DNA of 64,000 nt from MED-G105 sp050331095 (GCA_050331095.1 JBHJHE010000016.1:1-64000), one strand, 5' to 3'. Shown: positions 53,129-62,643, counted from the stretch's first letter. The notes: generated by a model not told the origin, from the letters alone. Translations and numbers: made by a program.

Positions 53129-54876
53129 CGACGCGCCGCGGCGTGGAGGTTGCGCCGCCGGTTGAGACGCTGATCGTCGGCGCAGGCGGCGCCGGGCTCT
53201 ACGCAGCCTTGAAGCTCGCGCCGCGGCCGGTCGTTATCCTGACCGCGCGCGTCCTTGGACGCGGCGGCTCGTCCCCCTGGGCCCAGGGCGGCGTCGCTGC
53301 CGCCGTGGCGCCTGACGACGCGCCCGCCCTCCACGCCGTCGACACGATCGCGGCCGGTGCGGGCCTCGTCGATCCCGAAGCGGCGCGCGTTCTGTGCGAC
53401 GACGGGCCGGCGCGCGTACGCGACTTGCGCGACCTCGGCGCGCCATTCGATCTTGATGGGGACGGAAATTTCAAAGTCGGTCGCGAGGCGGCGCACAGCC
53501 GCAACCGCGTCATCCACGCTTCGGGCGACGCCGCCGGCGCGGCGATCATGGCCGCGCTCGTCGACGCCGCGCGCCGCGCAAGCCACATAACGATCCTTGA
53601 GCGGATGGTTGTCGAAGACCTCGTTCGCGACGACGACGCCCGCGTTCGCGGGGTCCTTGTTTACGACGTGACGCACGAACGGCGCGTGCTGCATCCGGCG
53701 GGGGCCGTCGTCCTCGCCACCGGCGGGCTCGGCGGGCTCTACGCCGTCACGACGAACCCCGTGCGCGCCCAGGGTCACGGCCTCGCCTTCGCCGCGCGCG
53801 CCGGCGCCGTTGTGCGCGATCCGGAGTTCGTGCAGTTCCACCCCACCGCCCTCGACGTCGGCGCGGACCCGGCGCCGCTCGCCACCGAAGCCCTGCGCGG
53901 CGATGGGGCGCGGCTCGTCAACGCCGACGGGCGGGCGTTCATGGAAAGCTATCATCCGGATGCAGACCTTGCGCCGAGGGACGTCGTCGCCCGCGCCGTC
54001 GAAGCCGAACGGGCGGCGGGCCGCGGCGCGCTGCTTGATGCGCGTAACGCCGTCGGCGACGCGTTTCCCCACCGCTACCCCACCGTCTTCGCGGCGGCGG
54101 GCGGGGCCGGCCTCGCCCCGCGCCGCGCGGCGCTGCCCGTGGCGCCGGCGTGCGATTTCCATATGGGCGGCATCCTGGCGGAGCGTCATGGGGGGTCGGC
54201 CGCCCGCCCCCCGCGCCGCGAGGCGCTGCCCGTGGCGCCGGCGTGCCATTACCATATGGGCGGCATCCTGACGGATCTTCATGGGCGATCGACCGTCGAC
54301 GGCCTTTACGCCGTCGGCGAGGTCGCCTCGAGCGGCGTCCACGGCGCGAACCGCCTCGCCTCGAACTCGCTGCTCGAAGCGGTCGTCTTCGGCGGCCGCG
54401 TCGCCGACGCCATCGCGGAGGCCCCGTCGCCAAGGGCGCCAAGCGCTGCCGCCGCAAGCTTGGCGTCGATCGACGCGCAACTTAGCGACCGGCTCGCGCT
54501 TGCGCCGAAGCCCGCGCCGCCGGAGGCCGCGGCGCGTCTGCGCGCCGCGATGTCGGCGCGCGCGGCGCTTCTTCGTGACGCGGACGGCCTCGCCGAGCTC
54601 GACGCCGCGCTCGACGCCCTCGCCTCCGGACCGATGACGAGCGGGCTCTTCTCCGCGCTCATCGTCTGCCGGTTGATCACGACCGCAGCGGCGGCGCGCC
54701 GCGAAAGCCGCGGCGGCCATTACCGCACGGATCACCCGGAGCGGTCGGCCGACCCCGCCCACTCCCATTGCGCGCTACGGCCCGACGGCGACGTCGACGT
54801 CGCGCTGCGGCCGCACGAGCCGGCGTCCCCGACGGCCGCGACTTTGGCGGCTGCGCTCCCGGCGACGGCGCAATGA
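53125..54876 (+). CDS. nadB: L-aspartate oxidase with internal duplication
   Basis: 583 residues against about 520-540 usual. It oxidises aspartate to iminoaspartate with FAD. GAGGAGL (19-25), GRGGSSPWAQGGVA and VVLATGGLGGLYAVTTNP form the FAD fold. The segment RRAALPVAPACDFHMGGILA (residues about 332 on) is repeated 31 residues later as RREALPVAPACHYHMGGILT. The second copy keeps the canonical HYHMGG active-site sequence and the first has DF at the His-Tyr position. GTG start overlaps nadA. TGA overlaps the nadC ATG. Confidence 0.95.
   Translation: MTTRRGVEVAPPVETLIVGAGGAGLYAALKLAPRPVVILTARVLGRGGSSPWAQGGVAAAVAPDDAPALHAVDTIAAGAGLVDPEAARVLCDDGPARVRDLRDLGAPFDLDGDGNFKVGREAAHSRNRVIHASGDAAGAAIMAALVDAARRASHITILERMVVEDLVRDDDARVRGVLVYDVTHERRVLHPAGAVVLATGGLGGLYAVTTNPVRAQGHGLAFAARAGAVVRDPEFVQFHPTALDVGADPAPLATEALRGDGARLVNADGRAFMESYHPDADLAPRDVVARAVEAERAAGRGALLDARNAVGDAFPHRYPTVFAAAGGAGLAPRRAALPVAPACDFHMGGILAERHGGSAARPPRREALPVAPACHYHMGGILTDLHGRSTVDGLYAVGEVASSGVHGANRLASNSLLEAVVFGGRVADAIAEAPSPRAPSAAAASLASIDAQLSDRLALAPKPAPPEAAARLRAAMSARAALLRDADGLAELDAALDALASGPMTSGLFSALIVCRLITTAAAARRESRGGHYRTDHPERSADPAHSHCALRPDGDVDVALRPHEPASPTAATLAAALPATAQ
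54118..54303 (+). repeat. 93-bp in-frame tandem duplication inside nadB
   Basis: Unit 1 is 54118-54210 and unit 2 is 54211-54303. Both start CCGCGCCGCG and share CGCTGCCCGTGGCGCCGGCG and CATATGGGCGGCATCCTG. They differ at scattered bases, mostly in the second half, so the duplication is not brand new. It adds 31 residues to the enzyme without shifting the frame. Confidence 0.85.
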
Positions 54877-55727
54877 CCCCCCCGCCGTGGACGATCGTGC
54901 GCGCCGCCGTCGAGGCGGCCCTCGCTGAGGACCTCGGCCTCGCCGGCGACTTAACGAGCGCGGCCTGCGTGCCGGCGGACGCGCGCATCGCGGCGACGAT
55001 CGCCGCGCGCAAGCCTGGCGCGATCGCGGGGCTCGACGTCGCGGCGACCGCCTTTCGCCTCGTCGATCCGCAAACCGATTTTATCTCCAAGACGGCTGAC
55101 GGCGCGCGCGCCGGCGCCGGCGACGCCCTCGCGCGGGTTTCAGGCGCAGCGCGATCGATCCTCGCCGCCGAGCGCGTCGCGCTTAATTTTCTCGGCCACC
55201 TGTCCGGCGTCGCCACGGCGACGGGCGCCCTCGTCGACGCCGTCTCGGGGACGAGCGCGAAGATCGTCTGTACGCGCAAGACGACGCCCGGCCTGCGCGC
55301 GCTTGAAAAATACGCCGTGCGCTGCGGCGGCGGGGCGAACCACCGCTACGGCCTCTTCGACGCCGTGATGATCAAGGACAACCATATCGCCGCTGTCGGC
55401 GACGTCGCGCGCGCCGTCGCCTCGGCCCGCGCGGCGACCGGCCATCTCGTCAAGATCGAAGTGGAAGTCGACCGGCTCGACCAGCTGGAGCCCGCGATCG
55501 ACGCCGGCGCCGACGGCGTTCTTCTCGACAATATGACGCTGTCGGACCTTCGCGCCGCAGTCCGAACGGCGGCGGGGCGCGTCGTCCTCGAAGCCTCCGG
55601 CAACGTCACCGTCGAGACCGCGCGCGCCATCGCCGAAACGGGCGTCGACGTCATTTCGTCAGGATGGATCACCCACTCCGCGCCAACGCTGGACGTCGGC
55701 CTCGACGTCGACCCTGGCGGCCCCTGA
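54873..55727 (+). CDS. nadC: Nicotinate-nucleotide pyrophosphorylase (carboxylating)
   Basis: 284 residues. It makes nicotinate mononucleotide from quinolinate and PRPP. EDLGLAGDLTSAACV, RKTTPGLRALEKYAVRCGGG, NHRYGLFDAVMIKDNHI (Lys-Asp-Asn-His) and LEASGNVTVETARAIAETGV are signatures. ATG overlaps the nadB stop. Last gene of the operon. Confidence 0.96.
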   Translation: MTPPPWTIVRAAVEAALAEDLGLAGDLTSAACVPADARIAATIAARKPGAIAGLDVAATAFRLVDPQTDFISKTADGARAGAGDALARVSGAARSILAAERVALNFLGHLSGVATATGALVDAVSGTSAKIVCTRKTTPGLRALEKYAVRCGGGANHRYGLFDAVMIKDNHIAAVGDVARAVASARAATGHLVKIEVEVDRLDQLEPAIDAGADGVLLDNMTLSDLRAAVRTAAGRVVLEASGNVTVETARAIAETGVDVISSGWITHSAPTLDVGLDVDPGGP

Positions 55728-55741
55728 TCCCGAAAACGAAA

Positions 55742-55770
55742 ACGGCCGATCCTCAGAAAGGACCGGCCGT
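55742..55770 (-). terminator. Rho-independent terminator of the 55795 gene
   Basis: Stem ACGGCCGATCCT / AGGACCGGCCGT with loop CAGAA (one mismatch in the stem). On the minus strand it is followed by TTTTCGTTTTCGGG, a T-rich tract. On the plus strand no T run follows, so for nadC it would be weak. The convergent genes share it. Confidence 0.7.
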
Positions 55771-55794
55771 CCGACAATCAAAAATTATTGAAGC

Positions 55795-56448
55795 TTACGC
55801 GGCCCGGCGGCGGCGGATGAAGCCAAGGGCCCCGGCGCCGGCGAGGAAGAGGCCGAGCGCGCCGGGCAACGGCACCACTTGCGGCGCCGTCGCGGCGAAG
55901 CCGAAGCGCGCCCCGGCGAAATCGTCCGCGCCGAAGACGTCGATAAGCGCGCCAGCGAGCGTTTCGGTGATGAAGAGCGCCAGCGTCGGGTCGTCGAGGT
56001 CGGTCAGCGCCTCGGCGGTCACTGAAGCCGCGTCGAACGTGAAGAGATCCAGATCCTCGCCGATGACTTCGCCGTCGACCATCACGTCGCCGAAAAGCGT
56101 TTCGTTGATGGTGTCGATGATGAAGTTGCTCGCGAACAGTGTCGGGCCGGTGCCGTCTTCCGTATCGAGGCCCGTGAGCGTCACGCCGGAACCCTCGTGA
56201 AGTATCTGCCCGGCGATGCCGTCGAGTTCGCCGCCGGTGATCGGGAAGTTGATCGCGCCGTCGACAAGCGTCGCGGTTCCCGTAAGGCCGGCCTGCAAGC
56301 CCAGATCCTCGAGCGTGAAGCTGTTCTCGCCGTCGGTGCTGATGTCGATGACGACCCGCGTGTCGCCGCCGGCGAGCATGACGGGTTCAGCGCTGGCGGT
56401 CGTGGCGAACAGAGCGCCGGCGATAGCGAGGGCGGCGAAAGCTTTCAT
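55795..56448 (-). CDS. Exported protein with VPLPA/PEP-CTERM-like tail
   Basis: 217 residues. Signal peptide MKAFAALAIAGALFATTASA. A beta-rich acidic domain (LTGTATLVDGAINFPITGGE, GDVMVDGEVIGEDLDLFTFD). The C-terminal tail VPLPGALGLFLAGAGALGFI then RRRRAA is the VPLPA-CTERM pattern (motif, helix, Arg cluster). Presumably exported and processed at the membrane. No partner protease/sorting gene here. A good GGAG lies 5' of the ATG. Terminator at 55742-55770. Confidence 0.8.
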   Translation of the reverse strand: MKAFAALAIAGALFATTASAEPVMLAGGDTRVVIDISTDGENSFTLEDLGLQAGLTGTATLVDGAINFPITGGELDGIAGQILHEGSGVTLTGLDTEDGTGPTLFASNFIIDTINETLFGDVMVDGEVIGEDLDLFTFDAASVTAEALTDLDDPTLALFITETLAGALIDVFGADDFAGARFGFAATAPQVVPLPGALGLFLAGAGALGFIRRRRAA

Positions 56449-56618
56449 GTCGGGGACTCCTCAAGCAGTGACAGGGCGGTCGTCTCACCGCGTTACGGCG
56501 TTGTTTACCAGCTCCGATCACGCAGGCGCGAGCCTTTGGCGTGAACTTTTCGTTAAAAGATCGATCGGGAATTGACCGTTGCGGTGACGCTTCGCCCGAG
56601 AGGCGAAAACCGGCGAGG

Positions 56619-57443
56619 TCACATCGACGCCGGCGCCGCCGCCGAAATCCGCCGACTGGGAAACCGGTAGAACAGGTGTTTGCCAATCACCGCGGTCGGG
56701 GTCAGCTTCCGCGCCCAGGGCGGCGACACGTAGTCAGCGTGGTAGTGGGTCGCGCTGCGCGTCACCGGCAAACGCATGCCGGACATGATGGCGGCCGCCA
56801 TCAGCTCGCTTTCGCGCCAGAGCCGCGCGTTGATGCGCGCCTTCATCGATCCGTCACAGGTGAACGAGAACTGGCAGCCCGTTTTACGCTCATGGCCTTG
56901 GAAGACGACGTCGCAAATCGTGTTCGGATAAATGCCGCTGGCGACGCGGTTGAGAACCACGTCGGCGACGGCGGCCTGCCCGACGCGGCTTTCGCTGCGC
57001 GCTTCGTAGTAGATCGCCTGGGCGAGGCAACGATGCTCCGACGAACGGATCTCGGCGTTGGAGAAGTAATCGAAATCCAGATTGACGAGGGCCGCGGCCC
57101 AGGCGTCGTCGAGCGCGGTCTCAGCCGTCGCGCGGCGCGGCTTGAGGCTGGGGGCGCGCAGGGCGTCGTTGGCGGTGGCGGTGCGCGCGGCGAGATAGTC
57201 GGCGAAACCCGCGATCAGCTCCGCCTCGTCGGCGATGGCTCGCTCCTGCGCTTCCGCGAGGGCCGCCCGCTCGACCGACGCCGCCGCGCTGAACGCCGTC
57301 AGCAACGCGCACAGGGCAAGGCTCGTCGCGGCCATCAGGCTACGGAAGCCCCAGCTCACATGGGGAATGCGCCGGTAGTCGTTCGCCGTCACTTCTCGTC
57401 CGCCGTTACTGGTCGCTCGCCGTCGCCGGCTTCGATCCATCAT
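56619..57443 (-). CDS. SleB-type cell wall hydrolase
   Basis: About 274 residues. A membrane/signal helix (SLMAATSLALCALLTAFSAA) precedes a helical segment and the Hydrolase_2 (SleB) domain: CLAQAIYYEARSESRVGQAA (catalytic Glu in YYEAR), VVLNRVASGIYPNTICDVVF, CQFSFTCDG, ATHYHADYVSPPWARKL. It cuts glycan strands of peptidoglycan. Start uncertain: ATG 57443 or 57440, or GTG 57392 with GGACGAGAA 5' of it and an N-terminus closer to the helix. Function in growth or sporulation-like processes unknown. Confidence 0.85.
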   Translation of the reverse strand: MMDRSRRRRATSNGGREVTANDYRRIPHVSWGFRSLMAATSLALCALLTAFSAAASVERAALAEAQERAIADEAELIAGFADYLAARTATANDALRAPSLKPRRATAETALDDAWAAALVNLDFDYFSNAEIRSSEHRCLAQAIYYEARSESRVGQAAVADVVLNRVASGIYPNTICDVVFQGHERKTGCQFSFTCDGSMKARINARLWRESELMAAAIMSGMRLPVTRSATHYHADYVSPPWARKLTPTAVIGKHLFYRFPSRRISAAAPASM

Positions 57444-57726
57444 GCATCGTCGAGCGCGCCGCAAACGCCGCGCCGTCGATATGGGAAACAGGACGCAACT
57501 CACGCAAGTTTCACGCGATAACTCTTGTCCCGCCAATTCAATGACAGACTGGTAATGAACGCGCTTAGCGGGCGTTTAACGACGGTCGGCCGCCGGAGCA
57601 ATCGCCGGCGGTGAAACGCCCTCTTCTCGCGCCGCCCATATGGCGGCGGACGCGGCGGTCGGCAAATGGGCCGCGATTAACGTTTCGTAATCGAAACGTC
57701 TTGTCCCGTCAGAAAGTCGCGGCCCG

Positions 57727-60423
57727 TCAGGAGGTGGGCGCCGCGGCGAGGGTCGCCTGCGCCGCCGCGAGTCGGGCGATCGGCGTGCGGTAGGGCGAGC
57801 ACGAGACGTAGTCGAGGCCGACGCGTTCGACGAACTGGATCGACGCGGGATCGCCGCCATGTTCGCCGCAAACGCCGAGCTTCAGGTCGGCCCGCGCAGC
57901 CCGGCCCTTTTCAGCGGCGATCTCAATGAGGGCGCCGACGCCTTCGGAGTCGAGCGTCACGAACGGGTCCGTCTCGAAAACGCCCGCCTTCAGATACGCC
58001 GGCAGAAACGCCGCGCTATCGTCGCGCGACAGGCCGAACGTCGTCTGGGTCAGGTCGTTGGTGCCGAAAGAAAAGAACGCGGCGTGTTCGGCGACGGCGT
58101 CAGCGGTGAGCGCCGCGCGCGGCAATTCGATCATGGTGCCAACCAAATAGTCGATGCGCGTTCCTTTCTCCGTCATCACCGCTTCCGCGGTCGCATCGAC
58201 GCGAGACTTCACGAGCGCCAGTTCCTCGGCCTTGGCGACGAGGGGGATCATGATCTCAGGCGTCACCGGCGCGCCGCTGTCCGCGCCGACGGCGATCGCC
58301 GCCTCGACGATCGCGCGGGCCTGCATCTCGTAAATCTCCGGGTACGACACGGCGAGCCGGCAGCCGCGGTGGCCGAGCATGGGATTGAACTCCCGAAGCC
58401 CGTGGGCGCGCTCTTTCAGCGCAGCGGCGTCCATGCCCGAGGCGGCGGCGACCTCTTCGATCTCCGCGTCGGAATGGGGCAGGAATTCGTGGAGCGGCGG
58501 ATCCAGAAGACGCACGGTGACCGGCAGGCCGCCCATGACGCGGAAGAGCGCCTCGAAATCGGCGCGCTGCATCGGCAGGAGCTTGTCGAGCGCGGCGCGC
58601 CGGCCAGCCTCGTCCTCGGCGAGGATCATCTCGCGCACGGCGACGATGCGGTCGGCTTCGAAAAACATGTGTTCGGTGCGGCAAAGGCCGATGCCTTCAG
58701 CCCCGAAGCCCCGCGCCGTATGCGCGTCCGCCGGGGTTTCGGCGTTCGCGCGCACCGCCATCCGACGGCGCTTGTCCGCCCACGCCATAAGCTCGGCGAA
58801 GTCGCCGGCGAGCTGCGGCTCGACCGGCGCGACGGCGCCTGCGTAAAGCTTGCCGTGGGCGCCGTCGACGGTGACGACCTCGCCCTTGGCGACCTCGCGC
58901 CCGCCGACGCGGAAGACGCCAGCCGCGGCGTCGACCTTGAGATCGCCCGCCCCGCACACGCACGGCCGGCCCATGCCCCTCGCCACGACGGCGGCGTGGC
59001 TCGTCATGCCGCCGCGGGCGGTGACGATCGCGGCCGCCGCGTGCATGCCGTGAATGTCCTCCGGGCTCGTCTCGACGCGGACGAGAATGACCTTGCGGCC
59101 TTCCTGGGCGAGGCGCTCGGCCTCGTCGGCGTTGAAGACGACCTCGCCGCTCGCCGCGCCGGGGCTCGCCGGCAGGCCGGTGAGGAGAAGGTCGCGCGGC
59201 GCGTCGGGGTCGAGCGTCGGGTGCAGAAGCTGGTCGAGCGAGTGAGGATCGATGCGCATCACCGCGGCGTCCTCGTCGATGAGCCCCTCACGGACCATGT
59301 CGACGGCGATCTTCAGCGCCGCCGACGCGGTGCGCTTGCCCGTGCGCGTCTGCAGCATCCACAGCTTGCCCTCCTGGACGGTGAACTCGATGTCCTGCAT
59401 GTCGCGATAGTGCTTCTCGAGGGTCTCGAAGATGGCCGTGAGGTCGGCGTAGGACGCCGGCATCGCCTCCTCCATCGACGGCGCGTCCTCGCCCATCTTC
59501 TCCCGCCCCCGCTTCGTCAGGGCCTGGGGCGTGCGGATGCCGGCGACGACGTCCTCGCCTTGCGCGTTGACGAGGAATTCTCCGTAGTAGGCGTTTTCGC
59601 CCGTCGACGGGTCGCGGGTGAAGGCGCCGCCGGTCGCCGACGTCTCCCCCATATTGCCGAAGACCATAGCCTGGACGTTGACGGCCGTGCCCCAACTTTC
59701 CGGGATGGCGTGAAGCCGGCGATAGACGTTCGCGCGCTCGTTGCGCCAAGAGCCGAAGACGGCGCCGATCGCGCCCCAGAGCTGTTCGTTCGGGTTTTGC
59801 GGAAAGGGCGTTCCGAGCGCGTCCTTCACCGCCGCCTTATAGCCGTCGATCACCGCGCGCCAATCCTTAGCGGATAATTCCGTATCAAGAAAATAGTCGT
59901 TTTCTTCTTTGCGCGTCTCGAGAATCTCCTCGAAGACGTCATGGTCGACGCCAAGGACGACATCGGCGTACATCTGAATGAAGCGGCGATAGCTGTCATA
60001 GGCGAACCGTTCGTCGCCGGAGAGTTTAGCGAGGCCCGCGACGGTCTCGTCGTTGAGGCCGAGATTGAGGACCGTGTCCATCATGCCCGGCATCGACGCG
60101 CGCGCGCCGGAACGCACCGAGACGAGGAGCGGGTTCGCCGGGTCGCCGAACGCGCGGCCGACCTCTTCGCCGACAAGAGCGAGCGAGGCGGCGACCTCAT
60201 CCTCAAGGCCCGGCGGGTATTGGCGGCCGTTCTCGTAGAACGCCGTGCAGACCTCGGTGGTGATCGTGAAGCCCGGCGGCACCGGCAGGCCGAGGCTCGC
60301 CATCTCGGCGAGGTTGGCGCCTTTGCCGCCGAGGAGGTTACGCAACTCCGCCGACCCTTCGGCGGCGCCGCTTCCGAAGCGGTAGACGGGTTTCATGGGA
60401 TTGGCGTTTGCTGGCGCGGACAT
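57727..60423 (-). CDS. ppdK: Pyruvate, phosphate dikinase
   Basis: 898 residues. It makes PEP from pyruvate, ATP and Pi (or the reverse). ATP-grasp N-domain (LLGGKGANLAEMASLGLPVP, PALLVSVRSGARASMPGMMD-like start), swivelling His domain (ARGGMTSHAAVVARGMGRPC) and the TIM-barrel C-domain (GIGLCRTEHMFF, FSFGTNDLTQTTFGLSRDD, CGEHGGDPAS). It is a common gluconeogenic/glycolytic link in alphaproteobacteria. The ATG at 60423 is supported by GGAGC 5'. Confidence 0.97.
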   Translation of the reverse strand: MSAPANANPMKPVYRFGSGAAEGSAELRNLLGGKGANLAEMASLGLPVPPGFTITTEVCTAFYENGRQYPPGLEDEVAASLALVGEEVGRAFGDPANPLLVSVRSGARASMPGMMDTVLNLGLNDETVAGLAKLSGDERFAYDSYRRFIQMYADVVLGVDHDVFEEILETRKEENDYFLDTELSAKDWRAVIDGYKAAVKDALGTPFPQNPNEQLWGAIGAVFGSWRNERANVYRRLHAIPESWGTAVNVQAMVFGNMGETSATGGAFTRDPSTGENAYYGEFLVNAQGEDVVAGIRTPQALTKRGREKMGEDAPSMEEAMPASYADLTAIFETLEKHYRDMQDIEFTVQEGKLWMLQTRTGKRTASAALKIAVDMVREGLIDEDAAVMRIDPHSLDQLLHPTLDPDAPRDLLLTGLPASPGAASGEVVFNADEAERLAQEGRKVILVRVETSPEDIHGMHAAAAIVTARGGMTSHAAVVARGMGRPCVCGAGDLKVDAAAGVFRVGGREVAKGEVVTVDGAHGKLYAGAVAPVEPQLAGDFAELMAWADKRRRMAVRANAETPADAHTARGFGAEGIGLCRTEHMFFEADRIVAVREMILAEDEAGRRAALDKLLPMQRADFEALFRVMGGLPVTVRLLDPPLHEFLPHSDAEIEEVAAASGMDAAALKERAHGLREFNPMLGHRGCRLAVSYPEIYEMQARAIVEAAIAVGADSGAPVTPEIMIPLVAKAEELALVKSRVDATAEAVMTEKGTRIDYLVGTMIELPRAALTADAVAEHAAFFSFGTNDLTQTTFGLSRDDSAAFLPAYLKAGVFETDPFVTLDSEGVGALIEIAAEKGRAARADLKLGVCGEHGGDPASIQFVERVGLDYVSCSPYRTPIARLAAAQATLAAAPTS

Positions 60424-60879
60424 GCGGTTTGCTCCTTCGCATCGCCGGCGAACTCACGCACGGCGAACGCGGGACGCTTCGGAAAAGCCCCCCGCGCGGC
60501 GTTTCGATTTTGCGGTCTGCTTACGGCGCGGAACGGCGGCGCCGCAACAAGTTCGGGCCGCATGAACATGCCTCAAACTGGTTCGAATCTTCTTGACGAC
60601 CATTGGCTCGGGCGCGCTAGTGTGCCCTGGAAAGCACGCTTGCTTATTTTTGTTCGGAATAGTCTTGACCGCTATCGAACGCCTCCCGTCCTCGCGCCGC
60701 CGAACGCCTGGCCGCCCTACGGATCCCGCATATCCGCTCCGGCCGATCGGTCGCCGCCCCCTTCCGGGCGGCCCCGCCAACCGATGGCGGCGCGCCCTGA
60801 TTTCGTCGATCGACCGACCCGTTCGCCCCCCGCTGGCCGCGTCGATCGTCGCCCGGCGCCCATCAGAAGGAGGTCGACG
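60424..60879. other. 456-bp gene-free region between ppdK and a cold-shock gene
   Basis: No convincing gene. TTGACG (60593-60598) lies 17 bp before GCTAGT (60616-60621), a weak promoter guess. It would give the cold-shock gene an untranslated leader of about 250 bases, as seen for many csp genes. Nothing else recognised. Confidence 0.35.
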
Positions 60880-61083
60880 ATGGCCCACGGCACCGTAAAG
60901 TGGTTCAACGCCACGAAAGGATACGGCTTCATCAAGCCTGACGACGGCGGAAAGGACGTGTTCGTCCATATCACCGCCGTGAAGAAGGCCGGCGCGAGCG
61001 AACTCGCGGACGGCCAGCGCATCACCTACGAACTCGCCGAAGAGCGCGGGCGAACGTCGGCGTCCGAACTAAAAATCGAATAG
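60880..61083 (+). CDS. Cold-shock domain protein (Csp family)
   Basis: 67 residues, a single cold-shock domain with RNP1 KGYGFIKP and RNP2 VFVHI. It binds single-stranded RNA/DNA and melts RNA structures. ATG 60880 follows AAGGAGG. Standing alone with a long leader. Convergent with ubiD across 9 bp. Confidence 0.94.
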   Translation: MAHGTVKWFNATKGYGFIKPDDGGKDVFVHITAVKKAGASELADGQRITYELAEERGRTSASELKIE

Positions 61084-61092
61084 CCCGCCCGG

Positions 61093-62643
61093 TTACTTCC
61101 AGATCTTGCGGCCGGATCCGGGCAAGCCGAGTTCGGCCCACATCGCGTCGACGCGTTCGACGACCGCGTCGTCCATGCGAATGACCTCGCCCCACTCGCG
61201 CACCGTTTCCGGCGGCAGTTTGTCGGTGGCGTCGAGCCCGATCTTCGAACCGAGGCCCGACGCCGGCGACGCGAAATCAAGATAATCAATCGGCGTGTTC
61301 TCGACGACGGTGACGTCGCGCGCCGGATCCATCTTCGTCGAGACGGCCCACATCACGTCCTTCCAGTCCCGCGCGTCGACGTCGTCGTCCACGACGATGA
61401 TCCATTTCGTGTACATGAACTGGCGAAGGTAGCTCCATGCGCCCATCATCACGCGCTTTGCGTGGCCGGGATAAGCCTTCTTTATGCTGATCACCGCGAT
61501 GCGGTAGGAGCAGCCCTCCGGCGGCAGCCAGAAGTCCACGATCTCCGGGAACTGCTGCTGCAGGAGCGGGATGAAGACCTCGTTCAAGGCCTCGCCGAGA
61601 ACGCTCGGCTCGTCCGGCGGACGGCCCGTGAAGGTCGAAAGGTAGATCGGGTCGCGGCGCATGGTGATCGCCGAAACCGTGAAGACCGGAAACGACTCCA
61701 CCGCGTTGTAGTAACCCGTGTGGTCTCCGTACGGACCTTCATCGGCGTACTCCTGAAGCGAGACATGGCCTTCGAGGACGATCTCAGCCTCCGCCGGGAC
61801 TTTGATGGGCACGGTCTTGCAATCGACGAGCTCGGCCTTCTTGCCGCGCAAAAGCCCGGCGAACTGGTATTCCGACAGGGTGTCCGGCACGGGCGTCACC
61901 GCGGCGAGAATGACGCCGGGGTCGGCCCCGAGGACGTCCGCAGCCGGCATCGGCTCGCGCGAGGCGGCGCCCCACCTGCGGTGCTGCTGGGCTCCGCCGC
62001 GGTGGGCGAGCCAACGCATGATCGTCTTGTTCCGCCCCAGCTTCTGCATCCGGTAGATGCCGAGATTGAAGGCGTCCTCGCGCGCGTCCGTCGGGCCTTT
62101 CGTAACGATCAGCGGCCACGTGACGAGGGGCGCCGGCTCGCCCGGCCAGCAGGTCTGGATCGGCAGGCGATCAAGGACGACCTCGTCGCCTGTCAGGACG
62201 ACCTCCTGGCAAGGCGCCGTTCCGAAGGCGCGCGTTCCCGGCTTCATGGCGAGCACGGTTTTGGCGAGCGGCAAAAGGTCAAGCGCGTCCTTGAGGCCCG
62301 AAGGAGGCTCGGGCTGGCGCAGGAAAGCGAGCATGCGCCCGACCTCGCGCAGGCGCGCCGCGGCATCGGCCGCCGCCGCGCCGGGACCCGCGGCGGCCCC
62401 CATCGTGACGCCGAGCGCCACCCGCCGCACCGAGCCGAAGAGATTGACGAGCACCGGAATGTCGTAGGGCGCGCCGTCCGCCGTCGTCGGCCGCTCGAAC
62501 AAGACCGCCGGCCCGTCTTCGGCGAGAAGCCGCGTCTGGATCTCGGTCATTTCGAGAACGGTCGAGACCGGCGCCGAGACCCGCACGAGGTCGCCGCGCG
62601 CCTCCAGCATCGCCAAAAAATCGCGCAAGGAGCGGTAGGACAT
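61093..62643 (-). CDS. ubiD: UbiD-family prFMN-dependent decarboxylase
   Basis: 516 residues. It removes the carboxyl group of 4-hydroxy-3-polyprenylbenzoate in ubiquinone synthesis, with prenylated FMN from UbiX. Conserved: MSYRSLRDFLAMLEARGDLV, KTIMRWLAHRGGAQQHRRW, YADEGPYGDHTGYYN (active-site Glu-Gly-Pro-Tyr-Gly-Asp), EGCSYRIAVISIKKAYPGHA and VVDDDVDARDWKDVMWAVST. Length is normal. ATG 62643 preferred over TTG 62664. No ubiX is in the window. Confidence 0.92.
   Translation of the reverse strand: MSYRSLRDFLAMLEARGDLVRVSAPVSTVLEMTEIQTRLLAEDGPAVLFERPTTADGAPYDIPVLVNLFGSVRRVALGVTMGAAAGPGAAAADAAARLREVGRMLAFLRQPEPPSGLKDALDLLPLAKTVLAMKPGTRAFGTAPCQEVVLTGDEVVLDRLPIQTCWPGEPAPLVTWPLIVTKGPTDAREDAFNLGIYRMQKLGRNKTIMRWLAHRGGAQQHRRWGAASREPMPAADVLGADPGVILAAVTPVPDTLSEYQFAGLLRGKKAELVDCKTVPIKVPAEAEIVLEGHVSLQEYADEGPYGDHTGYYNAVESFPVFTVSAITMRRDPIYLSTFTGRPPDEPSVLGEALNEVFIPLLQQQFPEIVDFWLPPEGCSYRIAVISIKKAYPGHAKRVMMGAWSYLRQFMYTKWIIVVDDDVDARDWKDVMWAVSTKMDPARDVTVVENTPIDYLDFASPASGLGSKIGLDATDKLPPETVREWGEVIRMDDAVVERVDAMWAELGLPGSGRKIWK

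Noticed and set aside
54118..54303. The nadB repeat as a CRISPR-like or minisatellite array
   Set aside because: Only two units, coding, in frame, without spacers. It is a simple tandem duplication.
57859..59877. 672-codon plus-strand frame over ppdK
   Set aside because: Antisense shadow rich in Arg, Asp and His, with no domain. ppdK is unmistakable.
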